The translations under genes and the position numbers were made by a program. This document shows, in pieces, positions 36,752-47,853 of a stretch of DNA of 64,000 nucleotides (positions within the stretch are counted from its first letter, which is position 1; every line of letters starts with the position of its first letter). The notes beneath the pieces were generated by a model. The model was not told where the DNA came from and searched no databases. It saw only the letters and a list, made by a program, of their open reading frames with translations. The stretch spans positions 921,501 through 985,500 of the forward strand of contig CAUEEP010000740.1 of the NCBI GenBank assembly GCA_958450365.1, in the 5' to 3' direction. The stretch comes from Mesorhabditis belari. Lineage: Eukaryota > Nematoda > Chromadorea > Rhabditida > Rhabditidae.

Positions 36752-36811
36752 TCACATTCATTATGTTAATATTCTGTGCTTAAACACAGAATATTAACAT
36801 AATGAATGTGA
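36752..36811. repeat. 27-bp perfect inverted repeat (hairpin)
   Basis: The arm TCACATTCATTATGTTAATA (continuing to 36778) is followed by a 6-nt loop (CTTAAA) and its exact reverse complement at 36785-36811. Pairing extends about six more bases outward with one mismatch. It lies about 120 bp upstream of the first recognised exon of the next gene. Confidence 0.9.
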
Positions 36812-36928
36812 CTTGAAAGAAGAATTAACTGTTCACTGTTTGCAGTTAAATGCAGATTCGTTCAAATAAAATTGCGCCAGAGTCACATGTACCGAGAAAA
36901 CATTTCACAGTTTCACAAGAAAATTTAG

Positions 36929-37799
36929 ATTTCGAATCAATATGAACGAAATTTGAACGAAGAAAGGAAATCCTTCAGAAGAAAAACGACAACGATACTT
37001 GAAAGAAGAATATTTTCCCCAACTTTTAAATATCTATTTATAAGTTTTGTCTTAATTTGTCCGTCAAATGCTTTTTCATTCACACAAAGAGATTCACGAT
37101 TGGAAGGATGTGAAGGAAAAGAAAAGAGTTGTGAGTTAACGATTTCAAAACTATTGAATCAAATTGGCAACTCAAGTAAAACTTGATTTAGATTTTAAAA
37201 TCATGGCTATTGTTTTCCCCATTACTTTTTGTTTAACTAAACTTTCTTCACAAACAATTTTTATCTTATTTTTGTCAGTCTTTCAAGTTTATTTCATTCA
37301 ATTGACACCAATTTTTTTCTAAACAAAATTCTTTCTTTTGGTGATAAGGATCATGAGTGCTCAACAAAGACTCTTTCAGAAATGCCAGTTCTTAGAACAA
37401 AGAGGGCTTTGATAAACTCAAAATCAATAGAGATCATAAAATTGTCAATTTCAGGTGCATCAACATTTTTTGTCTATTGGACGTGTTGTCATGGGGATTG
37501 CTGCTTGCATTTACAGGTAAATGGATGTTGATTGGGTGATGATTATTGTTCAAATCAATCTTCAGCCAGGCCCCTATCTCATCTTGTGGATTTTCGTGAT
37601 TATCGTTCTCATTGCATGCTGTTGTTGCTGTTGTAGGTGAGGTTGCAAAAGAAATGAGGATACCATTCGTTAGCTATGGGCTTGAACTCATGAAATTTTC
37701 GTGTTTTTCCGTGAATTACTCTTCAAACTCAATCCACTTTTCAGATTTTGCTGCTGCAACAGGCCACGGAAGCCATACCAACCGAAATTGCCTTATTAA
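36929..37799 (+). CDS. Small cysteine-rich single-pass membrane protein (VOPP1/WBP1-like)
   Basis: Four exons join in phase: 36929-37175, 37455-37516, 37566-37636 and 37745-37799 (TAA). The first exon carries a hydrophobic stretch YLFISFVLICPSNAFSF that looks like a signal peptide or anchor. Then come ASTFFVYWTCCHGDCCLHLQ, a strong transmembrane helix PGPYLILWIFVIIVLIA, a run of six cysteines, then RFCCCNRPRKPYQPKLPY. Paired cysteines before one membrane helix, then a cysteine cluster and a short basic, proline-containing tail, resemble the Shisa/VOPP1/WBP1 group of endolysosomal adaptor proteins. No in-frame ATG occurs in exon 1, because a TAG lies at 36926, so a 5' exon is missing. Function is inferred only from layout. 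Confidence 0.6.
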
Positions 37800-38009
37800 A
37801 AACTGGAAGTATATTTGGATAAAGAAAAAAAAAGAAAAGAGTGTCTAGGATTGTATTCGAGTTATCAATTATTTGATGAAATTTTCTTTCTACATTTTAA
37901 ACACAGAAATGCTAAAAGTTCTAGTGCAAAGGAAATCGGCAAATAGAAGAGATACAATGTTTTCACAATTAAACTTTTTCTGGAGCAACCAATTCAAATG
38001 ACACCAACA

Positions 38010-40200
38010 TAAGCCAGAGCTCAAGTACTTAAAAAGATATTAATACAAAAGATATGAGACGTTTGGGGACTAATCATATACTGGGGTCCAATGTCTTGGA
38101 ATCAAAATTTCTATGTAAAGCACAAATGATCAGTAAAATCCACCCCACCGCGTACTTCTTTTCCATCAAGGTCACCCTTTTTATATACAGTGATCAAAAA
38201 AGTCTACCTTTCATCCCTTTAAAAAAAAGAAAATTGAGTATCCAAAAAATATTGGATTCAGCACGTTTTTGTTTCATTAGATAAAACAAAGTTAGAAACT
38301 TATAATTAACATCAAATATACTCTTTATAAAAACTATTTATGTACAAAAAATAAAAAACTGCAAAAAAACAAAGCAAAAAAAAGTCTTGATACCTTTTCT
38401 CTTTTTTTTCTCCTGTTTTTGTTAAGTTAGAGCTTTGCTGATTTTTCTGATATGGTTTCTTTTTAGTGATGCCGTGCAAGCAATACATCGACAGTCCCAC
38501 AAAGGAGCGAATAGTTGAAGCTCGAAAAGTTGAACTCAAAGTCAGTGTGATTCAAAACCTCTTCTCCGTTTTGAAGATGTTTTGATGATGACTCTGCAAT
38601 CGGATGAAAGGGCATGGAAATGTGCACCGATCAAAGAAAAAAGGCCAACAACCAAAAACAAGATCTCGACAAGACCGGGCACTTCATCATTTCTTCGCCT
38701 CAATTCCGGGTTTTACAGCCACAGACGGGAATAGTTACTTAAAAAGGGAATTTGGGATTCATGTAACTTTGCAAACGATTCGAAATCGACTAAAATTTCT
38801 CGGGTTGTTTTCACGACGACCTGCTCGTAAACCTATGATGGTTTTTAGACACAAGAGGCTTCGTTTGGAATTCGCCCGCACCTACCAACATTGGTCGATC
38901 GATGACTGGAAACGTGTCTTGTGGAATGATGAAACTAAGTTCAATTTGTTCAACAGTAATGGCAACTACACCATTAAGAGATCCACTGGAACACGATACA
39001 ACTTGAAATACATTCGACAGATTGTCAAATTCAATGGAGGAGGGATACTGTTGTTGGGGCTGTTTTTCTTCAAACTCAGTCGGACCTCTGGTGTCCATAG
39101 ATGGAATCATGGACAGTGTGAAATATCGAGATATGATGCAAAATGATATGCTTCCTTACGCAAATGTAGCAATGAGTCCAAAATGGCTGTACCAGCAGGA
39201 TGGGGATCCAAAACATACAAGTGAATTGATGTTGGGACGAAAACTGAAGGTCCGACCCGGAGTTTTCGTGAGGTTTTTGCCCCGGCTGGTTTCGGCTCAA
39301 CAATGTTAATTTGCTGCGAACACCACCCTATTCGCCGGATTGTAACCCTATTGCACATTAATGGGTGCATGTCATACGAAAATTACAAGGATTCCGCTTT
39401 GTGTCAAAAAATGAGCTTTGGGACAAGGTTCAGTCTATTTGGAGCTCAATCTCACAACGAACCACGGAAAAGTTGATCGCAAGTATGCCAAACTGACTTC
39501 AGGAGATTATAAAAGCTAAAGGAGGCGCAACACGATACTGAATTTTGTTAGAAATAAATAACTTTTGAAAAGGTATCAAGACTTTTTTTGCTTTGTTTTT
39601 TTGCATTTTTTTATTTCTCGTAAATAAATAGTTTTTGTAAAGAGTATATTTGATGTTAATTATAAGTTTCTAACTTTGTTTTATCTAATGAAACAAAAAC
39701 GAGCTGAATTCAATATTTTTGGATACTCAATTTGCTTTTTTTAAAGGTATGAAAGGTAGACTTTTTTGATCACTGTATGTAAAAAGATGGAATTATGAAA
39801 CCTTGATGGAAAAGAAGTACGCGGTGGGGTGGGTTTTACTGATCATTTGTGCTTTACATAGAAATTTTGATTCCAAGACATTGGATCCCAGTATATGATT
39901 AGTCCCCAAACGTCCCATATCTTTTGTATTAATATCTTTTTAAGTACTTGAGCTCTGGTACTAACTTAACAAAAACAGGAGAAAAAAAAAGAGAAAAGGT
40001 ATCAAGACTTTTTTTTGCTTTGTTTTTTTGCAGTTTTTTATTTTTTGTACATAAATAGTTTTTTTAAAGAGTATATTTGATGTTAATTATAAGTTTCTAA
40101 CTTTGTTTTATCTAATGAAACAAAAACGAGCTGAATTCAATATTTTTGGATACTCAATTTGCTTTTTTTAAAGGTATCAAAACTTTTTTGATGTTTGTAT
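38010..40200. mobile_element. Tc1-family transposon with long inverted arms and an extra arm
   Basis: The arm beginning TACAGTGATCAAAAAAGT at about 38184 runs to about 38428. Its reverse complement lies at about 39567-39776, ending TTGATCACTGTA, as in Tc1 elements with TA target sites. Outside these ends a second inverted pair (about 38010-38183 and 39777-39960, including AAGTACTTGAGCTCTGG) extends the palindrome. A third copy of the arm follows at about 39965-40200, in the same orientation as the right arm, and ends in a diverged Tc1-like end. The transposase inside is dead. Confidence 0.8.
38469..39541 (+). pseudogene. Tc1-like transposase, inactive
   Basis: The start ATG at 38469 gives MPCKQYIDSPTKERIVEARK, the amino-terminal helix-turn-helix region. 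The next parts are FGIHVTLQTIRNRLKFLGLF, WKRVLWNDETKFNLF (first catalytic Asp), and after a frame break VWGCFSSNSVGPLVSIDGIM, LYQQDGDPKHTS (second Asp) and PPYSPDCNPIAH. The third acidic residue, normally Glu in NPIEHLW, is Ala here, and the next codon is a stop (TAA). At least three frame breaks occur. The terminal part IIKAKGGATRY ends at 39541. It is flanked by inverted arms. Confidence 0.85.
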
Positions 40201-40675
40201 GTTTTCTTTCTTCAGTTTCATCAGTTGATTAGTTAAATTTCTCTCACTATTAGATGTAACACAGATGCGTATTACAATATTTATTTGCAATTTATCTTTC
40301 CCATCGAAAACTCACATTTAATCTCCAGAGAAAAAGTCCAAATGATTAGAGTTGATCCGAATTGCACCAGAGAACAAGCAATCACATGAGCGCCAAATCC
40401 TTATAGCGCGCTCCTTCCACTTTACTACCGTACCCCAAAGACTTAGAGTCTGAAAATTTAGAAATTCCTAAATTTTTCTTTTTGGAAAAGCCGCAAAAGT
40501 CTCCAGTTTTGACCTTTAAAAATAAATTTCCTGTCAAATAATATTGTTGTTAACTTTTATTTTTTCTTTATGTTTAAGTGCAATAACTTATTTACCTTTT
40601 ATTATTTTAGGGGTTCGCTTCCCCATTGTAAAGTGGAAATAATTCTTTGAACGTCTTTGTACAAAGCTTTTTTTC
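40201..40675. other. Intergenic region upstream of the PUF gene
   Basis: About 475 bp between the transposon remnant and the PUF start, so it should include the PUF promoter and leader. A TTTTAG about 60 bp before the ATG (near 40610) could be a trans-splice acceptor. No other element was recognised. Confidence 0.4.
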
Positions 40676-43562
40676 ATGATGAACGAACACTGGACTTCTG
40701 GATGGAATATGAGCAATAATGGTTTGTGATTTACAGATTTTTTTACGGACAATTGCTTTTTTTAGATGCTGTGCCGATTCCAATTCCAAATGGTGGCATG
40801 AGCCCGGGTAATTTCGCATCACCAAGGAGTGAATCGTATGGAGGTGGTTCGTTGTGTCGTCAAGTGGCCGAGACTATTCTGAGTGGATCACCGGCAACTC
40901 CAAAGGCCCCCGAAGCTTTCAGGATTGCTGATAATTGGTAAGTGGCTTTGTAGCAATAATTGCTTACTTAATTAAATAGAACAAGTTTACCGAGTAAAGC
41001 AGAAAGTCCAATAAGAAATTTTGTGCTAAACATTCTGCTACAACGTAGAAATTGAAATGTTGAATGTTGAACTTTCCGAATGTACTAGTGAATGTTTAGC
41101 TTCCCGATGAAAAGGGTGATTGCTCAACGGGCCGAACCGCAACCACAAATGCTACTCTCATCAGGAACCCCAGAGTTTCAGGTATTTGAAGTTTGCTTTA
41201 TTATAATTTATAAATTTTGTTTAGCCTTTCTTAAATACAATGGCTGAAGCTGGGATGGCTCCTCCACAATGGAATTCAATGCTTGCTCAAACTACTCAAG
41301 GAGTACAACAGCCACAGCAAATTCAATCACAGCTCTCGCCGGTTCTTCAGATAGCTCCCGGTTTGCTTGTTTGTGCTTAAATTCATGCAAGTATTATATA
41401 GATATCTCATCGCCAACGATTTATCCGCCATCACCGCCACCTATGCAATCACTTTTGACGAACAATGTAATGCCTAATGGAGCTGTAAGTTAATTTTTTT
41501 CCTGCGTAAAGTGTTGCTTGTTTAGGCTTTATCAAAAACTATGTTGATGCAGGCTCAACAACCGCAAATACAATTTCCAAATATGATGGCAAATCCATTG
41601 CAAAGTGGGTTTTGCTAACTTTATTTGTAATGGCTAATTTTAGTGATGCTAGCCACTCAACAATTGATGAGCATGAACCCTATGCTTCATCCACAGCAGC
41701 AACAACAATTGCTGGCAACAACACTACAGCTAAGTAAGTCTCGGATTTTTAAAGCCTTTTATAAAATAACATTTTACGATCGTTGCTTTAGCAAATCAAA
41801 TGCAAACGCAACTTTATATTCAACAGCAAATGAGTCAACTGAATGGCAATTCAAATCTGCTTTCACTGCAAACTGGATTATCACCAGCAATATCACAAGC
41901 AGCACCGAATCCGTTTCTTCTCAATTCGATGTCTAGTCCGAACAGAACGTATGTTAACGTTTCTCAGTAATTTATTTGGTAAATTTAGAACTCGTCAGCA
42001 GCCACGAAATTTGCTTGGAGACACGATTTCACCACCACTTAAACAGAATTTGATTCTTGAAGAAATCAAGAGCAATCGTAATCCAGCTTTGTCGCTTCGT
42101 GATGTTGCAGCTTATGTCATCGAGTTTGCAAAGGATCAACATGGCTCAAGGTGGTATTTTGCTTATTATGTGGTTAAAACGTGGTTTTTAGATTTATCCA
42201 GCAAAAGCTTGAGTCAGCTAGCCCTTCGGAAATGCTCATTGTTTACGAAGCCATTCAAAAAGACGGAACAATGTTGATGACAGATGTTTTTGGTAACTAC
42301 GTCGTGCAGGTATGTTTATTTCTAACTACAATACATTATTTTTGTTTTAGAAGTTCTTTGAAAAGACTAACGATGAACAACGAATCGGTCTTTGTCGTAT
42401 ATTGAAGGGTAATGTGCTAAGTCTCTCTCTTCAAATGTATGGATGTCGAGTGATTCAAAAAGCGATCGAGACTTGCAAGGAAAATCTGCAAATGGAGATT
42501 ATTGGTGAAATCATCGAACATGTTCGTTTTCTAAATCAATTAGTTTTATTGTTTAAATGGATATTGATTTGTTTATATGCTTGCTTTTTAGGTTCTTCGG
42601 TGCATTCAAGATCAAAATGGAAATCATGTTATGCAAAAGATTATTGAATGTGTGAAACCGGCCAAAAAGCTTCAATTCATTGTCAATGCTATTATAAATG
42701 AGCGAGAGAACCGAGTGATAGAATTGGCAAAGCACATGTATGTCAAGATGTTTGATTTCTTAATTTTTTCTATTTACAGGTATGGTTGTCGAGTTATTCA
42801 ACGGGTTTTGGAACATTGCTCACCAGAACAAAAGATGCCAATTATTAAGACAATCTATCGCGACATTGGAATTTTGGTAGTAATATACAACCTAGCCACA
42901 TGTGTACCTCTTATTTTTCAGATGAACGATCAATATGGCAACTATGTAATACAGCACCTTGTCGAATACGGCACCGATGACGATCGAGAGATCATTATAT
43001 CTTCGGTATGTTTTGTGTGTTCTGCAACTATAAAAAGTACTTAAGATTGTTGGAAAAGTTTTCACCTTATCACAGCACAAGTTCTCATCAAATGTTATCG
43101 AACGGATACTTCAATTTGCAAACACAGAGCACAAGAATCGCCTCATTTCGGAAGTGTGCATGAGTGATCCCAATGAGTAAGTGTTTTCTTTTGTGTTTGG
43201 ATTATCTTTAAGTTTTAGCGCAAATCCACCTTTGATGGTCATGATGAAAGATCAGTTTGCCAACTACGTTGTGCAAAAAATGCTGGAAGTAGCTGACAAT
43301 GTTCACAGGTATAGTACGTTCAATTTTTTATTTAAAAGCTTTCTTTAGAAAGAAAATGTTGAACTCCATCAAACCGCACATGCCACAATTGCGGAAAGTA
43401 AATTATGGAAAACAGCTTATTGGTTAGTTTTTTCTCCTTATCAATTTCAATATGTGAATTATAGCCAAGCTCGAGAAATATTTTCGGGAAAAATCAAGCT
43501 ATATGAATGGATTTGACGCACCTCCACCAGCATCACATGTTCAACATCACATGGCGTTTTAA
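40676..43562 (+). CDS. Pumilio/PUF-family RNA-binding protein
   Basis: PUF proteins bind UGUA-containing 3' untranslated regions in the cytoplasm and repress or destabilise the mRNAs, often in germline stem cells. About 12 exons with introns of roughly 45-60 bp read cleanly from ATGATG at 40676 to TAA at 43560-43562. The amino half is Gln/Pro/Met-rich and disordered. The carboxyl half holds eight PUF repeats with recognition triads, in order: HGSRFIQQ (SRxxQ), FGNYVVQ (NYxxQ), YGCRVIQ (CRxxQ), NGNHVMQ (NHxxQ), YGCRVIQ (CRxxQ), YGNYVIQ (NYxxQ), FSSNVIE (SNxxE), FANYVVQ (NYxxQ). This is the canonical Pumilio code, which predicts UGUAnAUA as target. The set is closer to Pumilio/PUF-8/9 than to the FBF type. 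A matching site lies downstream at 43757. Confidence 0.92.
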
Positions 43563-44729
43563 AGAAGCAGAAGTTAAGTTTTTTTTATGCTAAAGAGTAG
43601 CTTTGCTTTGTTAAGTTTTAGTTGATTTTTAGGAATCTTTTTCATTAGGTTTTCTATCATTTATTTTACCATTAAATTTTTTGATGTTTTAATGGGTTTT
43701 TGCCATTAAATTCCGATCGTTTGCTGTATAACCTGCGCTCATTCTCCACAAACTTTTGTATATAAGTTTATAAATTTGGTCATGTTGTTAAAGTTGGTCT
43801 AAATTTTGTACATTATGTAAAGCTATGACCCTATCTATATCCCGTTGTTAACTTTGTTATTATTGTTATGTATAAATTTGCGAATACAGAAATCCCCTTA
43901 TAGCACCCAGATATTCGTTTTACTAGTTTCAGGTTTGCGCTTGAGAACTTTTAGATTTAGTGTCTTTTTTTTCCTCCTCTTGTAGGCTTTGATGATTTTT
44001 GATATGGGAATTCCTCGTTAATTTGTATTGCACAAATCTCAAATATTGCCCAATTGTTTAACGTTTGTTGTCAAGCAAATAATTTGTTATCTCACGCAAA
44101 TGTTTATTTCTTTATAGTTATCTTGATAAAAATTTTATACATCTTTGAATCTTGAAGTGGAAAACAAGAAAACAGGAAGTGGAAAATTCATAAAATATTT
44201 CAAACCATTGAATAAATAATACAAAAAAGAAACAAGTAAGTGCCTATTAGAGGTGAATTCCCGTGTGGTGTGAACAGAGAAAATTGAAAAAAAAATCACA
44301 ATTGTGTACATTTGAAATTGAAAAAACGAGTTTATCTTTTTGATCATCATCTTTTTTGATCAACCATCGCACATTTCCGCTAAACAACAACCCGCACAAC
44401 AGGCTGCAAAATTTGCATGTTAATTGACTTGTTTAACTAGAGTGCGACTAAATAAATGATATGACTAGATTACAGGTATTTTCAAGATCGAAACACATCC
44501 TTTCTCGCATACTCAATCCTTCATTTTTCTCACTGTATGATTCATTATCAATTAATAATAAGGAACTGAGTGTGCCGGACAGTGTGTGTTTATGATTAGA
44601 AAACCCTTCACTTTCGATTTCCTCTCACCTAACAAAGCCATACAACAACAATTTGAGCTGCTCGAGTTATTCTGTCGTTCGACCATTCTAAAAACTCTCC
44701 ACTGAAGAGTTTCCCAATGCTTGCATCAC
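43563..44729. other. 3' flank of the PUF gene and intergenic DNA
   Basis: T-rich sequence with the PUF-binding site described separately. An ORF on the minus strand at 44135-44350 is low-complexity. No further gene was recognised. Confidence 0.5.
43757..43764 (+). promoter_or_regulatory. Perfect PUF-binding element in the PUF gene's own 3' flank
   Basis: TGTATATA fits UGUAnAUA exactly and lies 195 bp after the PUF stop codon, on the sense strand. A near match, TGTACATT, follows at about 43806. Because the encoded protein has the canonical recognition code, this could mediate autoregulation if it lies within the transcript. Confidence 0.5.
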
Positions 44730-45061
44730 TTACACAACTTGTGGTTGTGGTTGTTGATAGTATCCTTGTTGTGGATATCCCTGTGGAGGATATCCACCAC
44801 CACCGTATCCTTGATTTGCATACGCTGGATACGATCCTCCACCCGCATAGCCGGGGGGGCCGGGATTGAAGCCGGATTGAGCTGGATAAGGAGGCTGAAA
44901 AGGTAAGAAAACTACCGTATTCTTGGAACAGTTCCACCCCTAATGCTATCCATTATTCTATTCAAAGTGAATATTCAATATCATGAATGTAAATGAGTTT
45001 TATTGTCATTTTGTTCATGAAATCTTACCGGATACATTCCTGGTTGCTGTGAATAGGCCAT
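44730..45061 (-). CDS. 65-residue Gly/Tyr/Pro/Gln-rich protein
   Basis: Two exons on the minus strand (45061-45029 and 44894-44730) join in phase with a GTAAG donor and a TTTTCAG acceptor. The first gives MAYSQQPGMYP. The second begins PPYPAQSGFNPGPPGYAGGG and ends YPPQGYPQQGYYQQPQPQVV before TAA. The repeated xYPPx/GYPQQ pattern resembles the disordered tails of many membrane and RNA-binding proteins, and the whole product is predicted disordered with no membrane segment. The function is unknown. A longer gene model with extra exons upstream was looked for but not found. Confidence 0.6.
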
Positions 45062-46727
45062 TCGCGTTAATTGATAGAAGATCTGAAATGTACCCAAAAT
45101 GTCTTTATTTTACCGGAAATCCAAAATAATAAATCAAGGCTTTTCAAGCGAAAAAACAATTAAATTTGTTCTTTTTGTGTCACTGGAAGGGGAATGATTG
45201 TTCCCATGGACACCCAATGAAAACAAACGAAAAGGGAAATTGATGAAATCTCTTCATACTAATTATTTTAAGCACAAAGTTGAGAGAAACAAAGATAGAA
45301 TGTTTTGAAAGAAAGGTTCTTATCAAAAAAAGAAATGTCTACAATCGGCAACTCTATCCATTGCTTTCCCTTGAAGAACTGGCAGCGAGTGATAATAAAA
45401 ACCGAAAGGATCAAATTCTGGAGTGAATATGAACACCTTTATTTCTTTGTAGAAACTTGTTACTATCAAAACTGTAAGTGTTATCTGGTGAGCTAATACT
45501 TATGAAAAAGTATACTCTAAATTCAATGTGCGAACTTTTCTCGAACACCGGCTTGGGGGTAGCCGCTCAAATCTAAAGCATCCTCTAACTACCGTAATCT
45601 CTAATTCGTACTACTGTAATGCGTTACGATAACTATAGTACAGGCAATCCCCCACCCACCCAATTTGCCGATTTGCCGCACTATAACAATGTGAAGAATT
45701 AGGCTAAATATGTGATTGCTGTAGTGAGGATACACTTTAAAGCTGATACCTCGTGTTCGAAAAAGTTTGGCACGGAAATTTGCCTTGATTTACCTTGATT
45801 TAGTTAATATAGACAAATACAATAAAAATGGTGGTTTAAAAAAAGAAGTAAATGAAGAACTAAAATTTGTTTAAAACAATCTCTTTCCATTTTTCACCAT
45901 TCAAACTGCAGCTGCGTGAATTTTTCAACAAGTGACGCCAGGCAACCAACATCAGTTTCCCTTCAACTCTTCACACCAAAGAAGAACCCCAAAAAACACA
46001 AAATTTGAAGTGAAATGAACAAGAAAGGATAGGAAATTAAGTTTTGGGTTTAGTTATAAAATCATGACAAAAAAATTCATGTGGTAATGGTTGGGAAAAA
46101 ACAAAAAAGAGCTTGATGATCGATAAATTGAGCACAGGGGAAACAAGTGGAGAATTTGGGGAATCGATGGAAGAGAATTATATGAATTGAGAGAGAAAGG
46201 GCAGTATAAAAAGGAACGGAGAGGAGAAATTGGACGATGTGGTGGAAAAGGGGGGTAGAAGCAGGCTTGTATACGGCAAAAAAGGACTAAATTTCTATTT
46301 TCTGGCAAATCTAAACAAAAATTTACTAGGTATTACTTGTAAACTGTGTTTTTTTTTAAAAAAATAGCTTTACTTTTGAATACAAAAGAAAAGAAGCCAT
46401 TGGTCCGTTTTTCGACCTGATCCCTCTCTCTCCTCTTTCACCCGAACATTCCCCTCACGAGTCCATACGTAAGCATTGTGTCGATTGTGAAATGTGTATC
46501 TCAAATTACTCCCATTCCATTTTTAGAGCATAATTGAATCGTTTATTTTTATACTCTTTAGCCTTTCGTAAAGCTGAAATTCTTAAACAAATGGTAGAGA
46601 TAAAATTGAAATTAAAAAACCAAAATTTCCAGTGAATTTCCAATTAAGGTTCCTCAATTTTTATTTTGAAAAACTAAGAAATTTTCAATCTCTAATAGAG
46701 ATAAAAGCAGGTTGGTGGTAGGTACTG
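45062..46727. other. Intergenic, no gene recognised
   Basis: AT-rich sequence with low-complexity frames only. A C-rich tract lies at about 45648-45664. Confidence 0.4.
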
Positions 46728-46965
46728 TTGATCCCCAAATCTTTGGGATTTGGGCTTAGGCTTAGGCTTAGGCTTAGGCTTGGACTTAGTGCGTAGGCTA
46801 GCGGCTAGCGCCTAGCAATAAGTCTATTTGGGTTTGGGCTATACCCCCAATTTCCGGATCTCAGCCAGTTCTCGGATTAGGCTTAGGCTTAGGCTTAGGC
46901 TTAGGAGACCAACAGTCTCCAAATCTTTGGGATTTGGGGACTGTTGGTCCCCAAATCCGAAAGTT
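46728..46965. repeat. Interstitial telomere repeats with flanking palindromes
   Basis: Four copies of TTAGGC lie at about 46756-46779 and four copies plus TTAGG at 46877-46905, both in the same orientation. Each block has a copy of CCAAATCTTTGGGATTTGG beside it (about 46735 and 46918). TTAGGC is the nematode telomere unit. Confidence 0.85.
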
Positions 46966-47091
46966 TAACAAAATCTATTGGATTGGATTCGTTTTTGAAG
47001 AGAAAGGTGATCATAATTTCGAACTCTGAAATTCGCTTTCATTCGTTTGTCTGCTTGATCGAGCATCACAGAAAAGGCCTTTTGAAAGACA
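46966..47091. other. Spacer between telomere repeats and MITE
   Basis: Short AT-rich spacer with no recognised feature. Confidence 0.35.
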
Positions 47092-47327
47092 TACACTACT
47101 GGACAATGAAATATCATATTTGAAAAAAGATCGTCACTTTCGCGCGTCTGTAACTCCCTTGTCTTTACCATATTTCTAAATATTAATATTACCATTGTGT
47201 AGCCCTTGAAAAGAGCTTTCCGAAAATGTTTAACACTAATAGTTTAAACTCAAAGACAAGGGGAGTTACAGACGCGCGAAAGTGACGATCGTTTTTCAAA
47301 TATGATATTTCATTGTCCAGTAGTGTA
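47092..47327. mobile_element. Palindromic MITE, family CACTACTGGACAATG, full copy
   Basis: The element starts TACACTACTGGACAATGAAA and ends in the reverse complement TTTCATTGTCCAGTAGTGTA. Arms of about 75 bp include TCGTCACTTTCGCGCGTCTG. TA at both ends fits a Tc1/mariner-type target site. There is no coding capacity. Confidence 0.85.
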
Positions 47328-47554
47328 GTTCTTGCTAAATTCAAATTTCAAGAGAAATACCTGTTTTTCATTTCAGACAACTCAAAAAGAGTTACAAATA
47401 CCTTGTTGACGAGCTTGGGGCAATTGATTTCAAGAAATTTCAACGTGTCGCCTACAGTAGTCGAGAAAATGCATTCGCTGTAGAAGCGATTTTTCTAAAA
47501 GCGTTTCGTTTCTCTAAAAGCCTAAACGAGCCATCAACCTTTTCCCCTGCAAAT

Positions 47555-47650
47555 GTATAACACTAAACTCAAAGACAAGGGGAGTTAAAGACGCGCGAAA
47601 GTGACGATCGTTTTTCAAATATGATATTTCATTGTCCAGTACTGTACATA
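47555..47650. mobile_element. Partial copy of the CACTACTGGACAATG MITE
   Basis: One arm only, ending TTTCATTGTCCAGTACTGTA at about 47647, preceded by CAAAGACAAGGGGAGTTAAA. It lies in the right-arm orientation. Confidence 0.75.
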
Positions 47651-47737
47651 TTGACAAAAAGAATTTATAAAATCAAAAGAAATCATAAAGTAAAGTTTAG
47701 AAAAAATAGAATCTGTCGACAGAAAAAATAGAAATTT

Positions 47738-47853
47738 TTGAAAAACGATCGTCACTTTCGCGCGTCTGTAACTCCCCTTGTCTTTGAGTTTAAACTATTA
47801 GTGTTATACATTTTCTGAAAGCTCTTTTCAAGGGCTACACAATGGTCTCTTCG
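47738..47853. mobile_element. Partial copy of the CACTACTGGACAATG MITE, inverted relative to the previous one
   Basis: Contains GATCGTCACTTTCGCGCGTC and the inner segment through GAGTTTAAACTATTAGTGTT and CTTTTCAAGGGCTACACAAT. The outer end is missing. Together with 47555-47650 it could be two halves of a rearranged copy. Confidence 0.7.

Noticed and set aside
44629..44937. 102-residue minus-strand frame
   Set aside because: It is a shadow of the small Gly/Tyr-rich protein exon in another frame, shown by the clean splice model in the correct frame.
46756..46905. A chromosome end at the TTAGGC blocks
   Set aside because: The blocks are short and both sides continue into ordinary sequence with genes, so they are interstitial.
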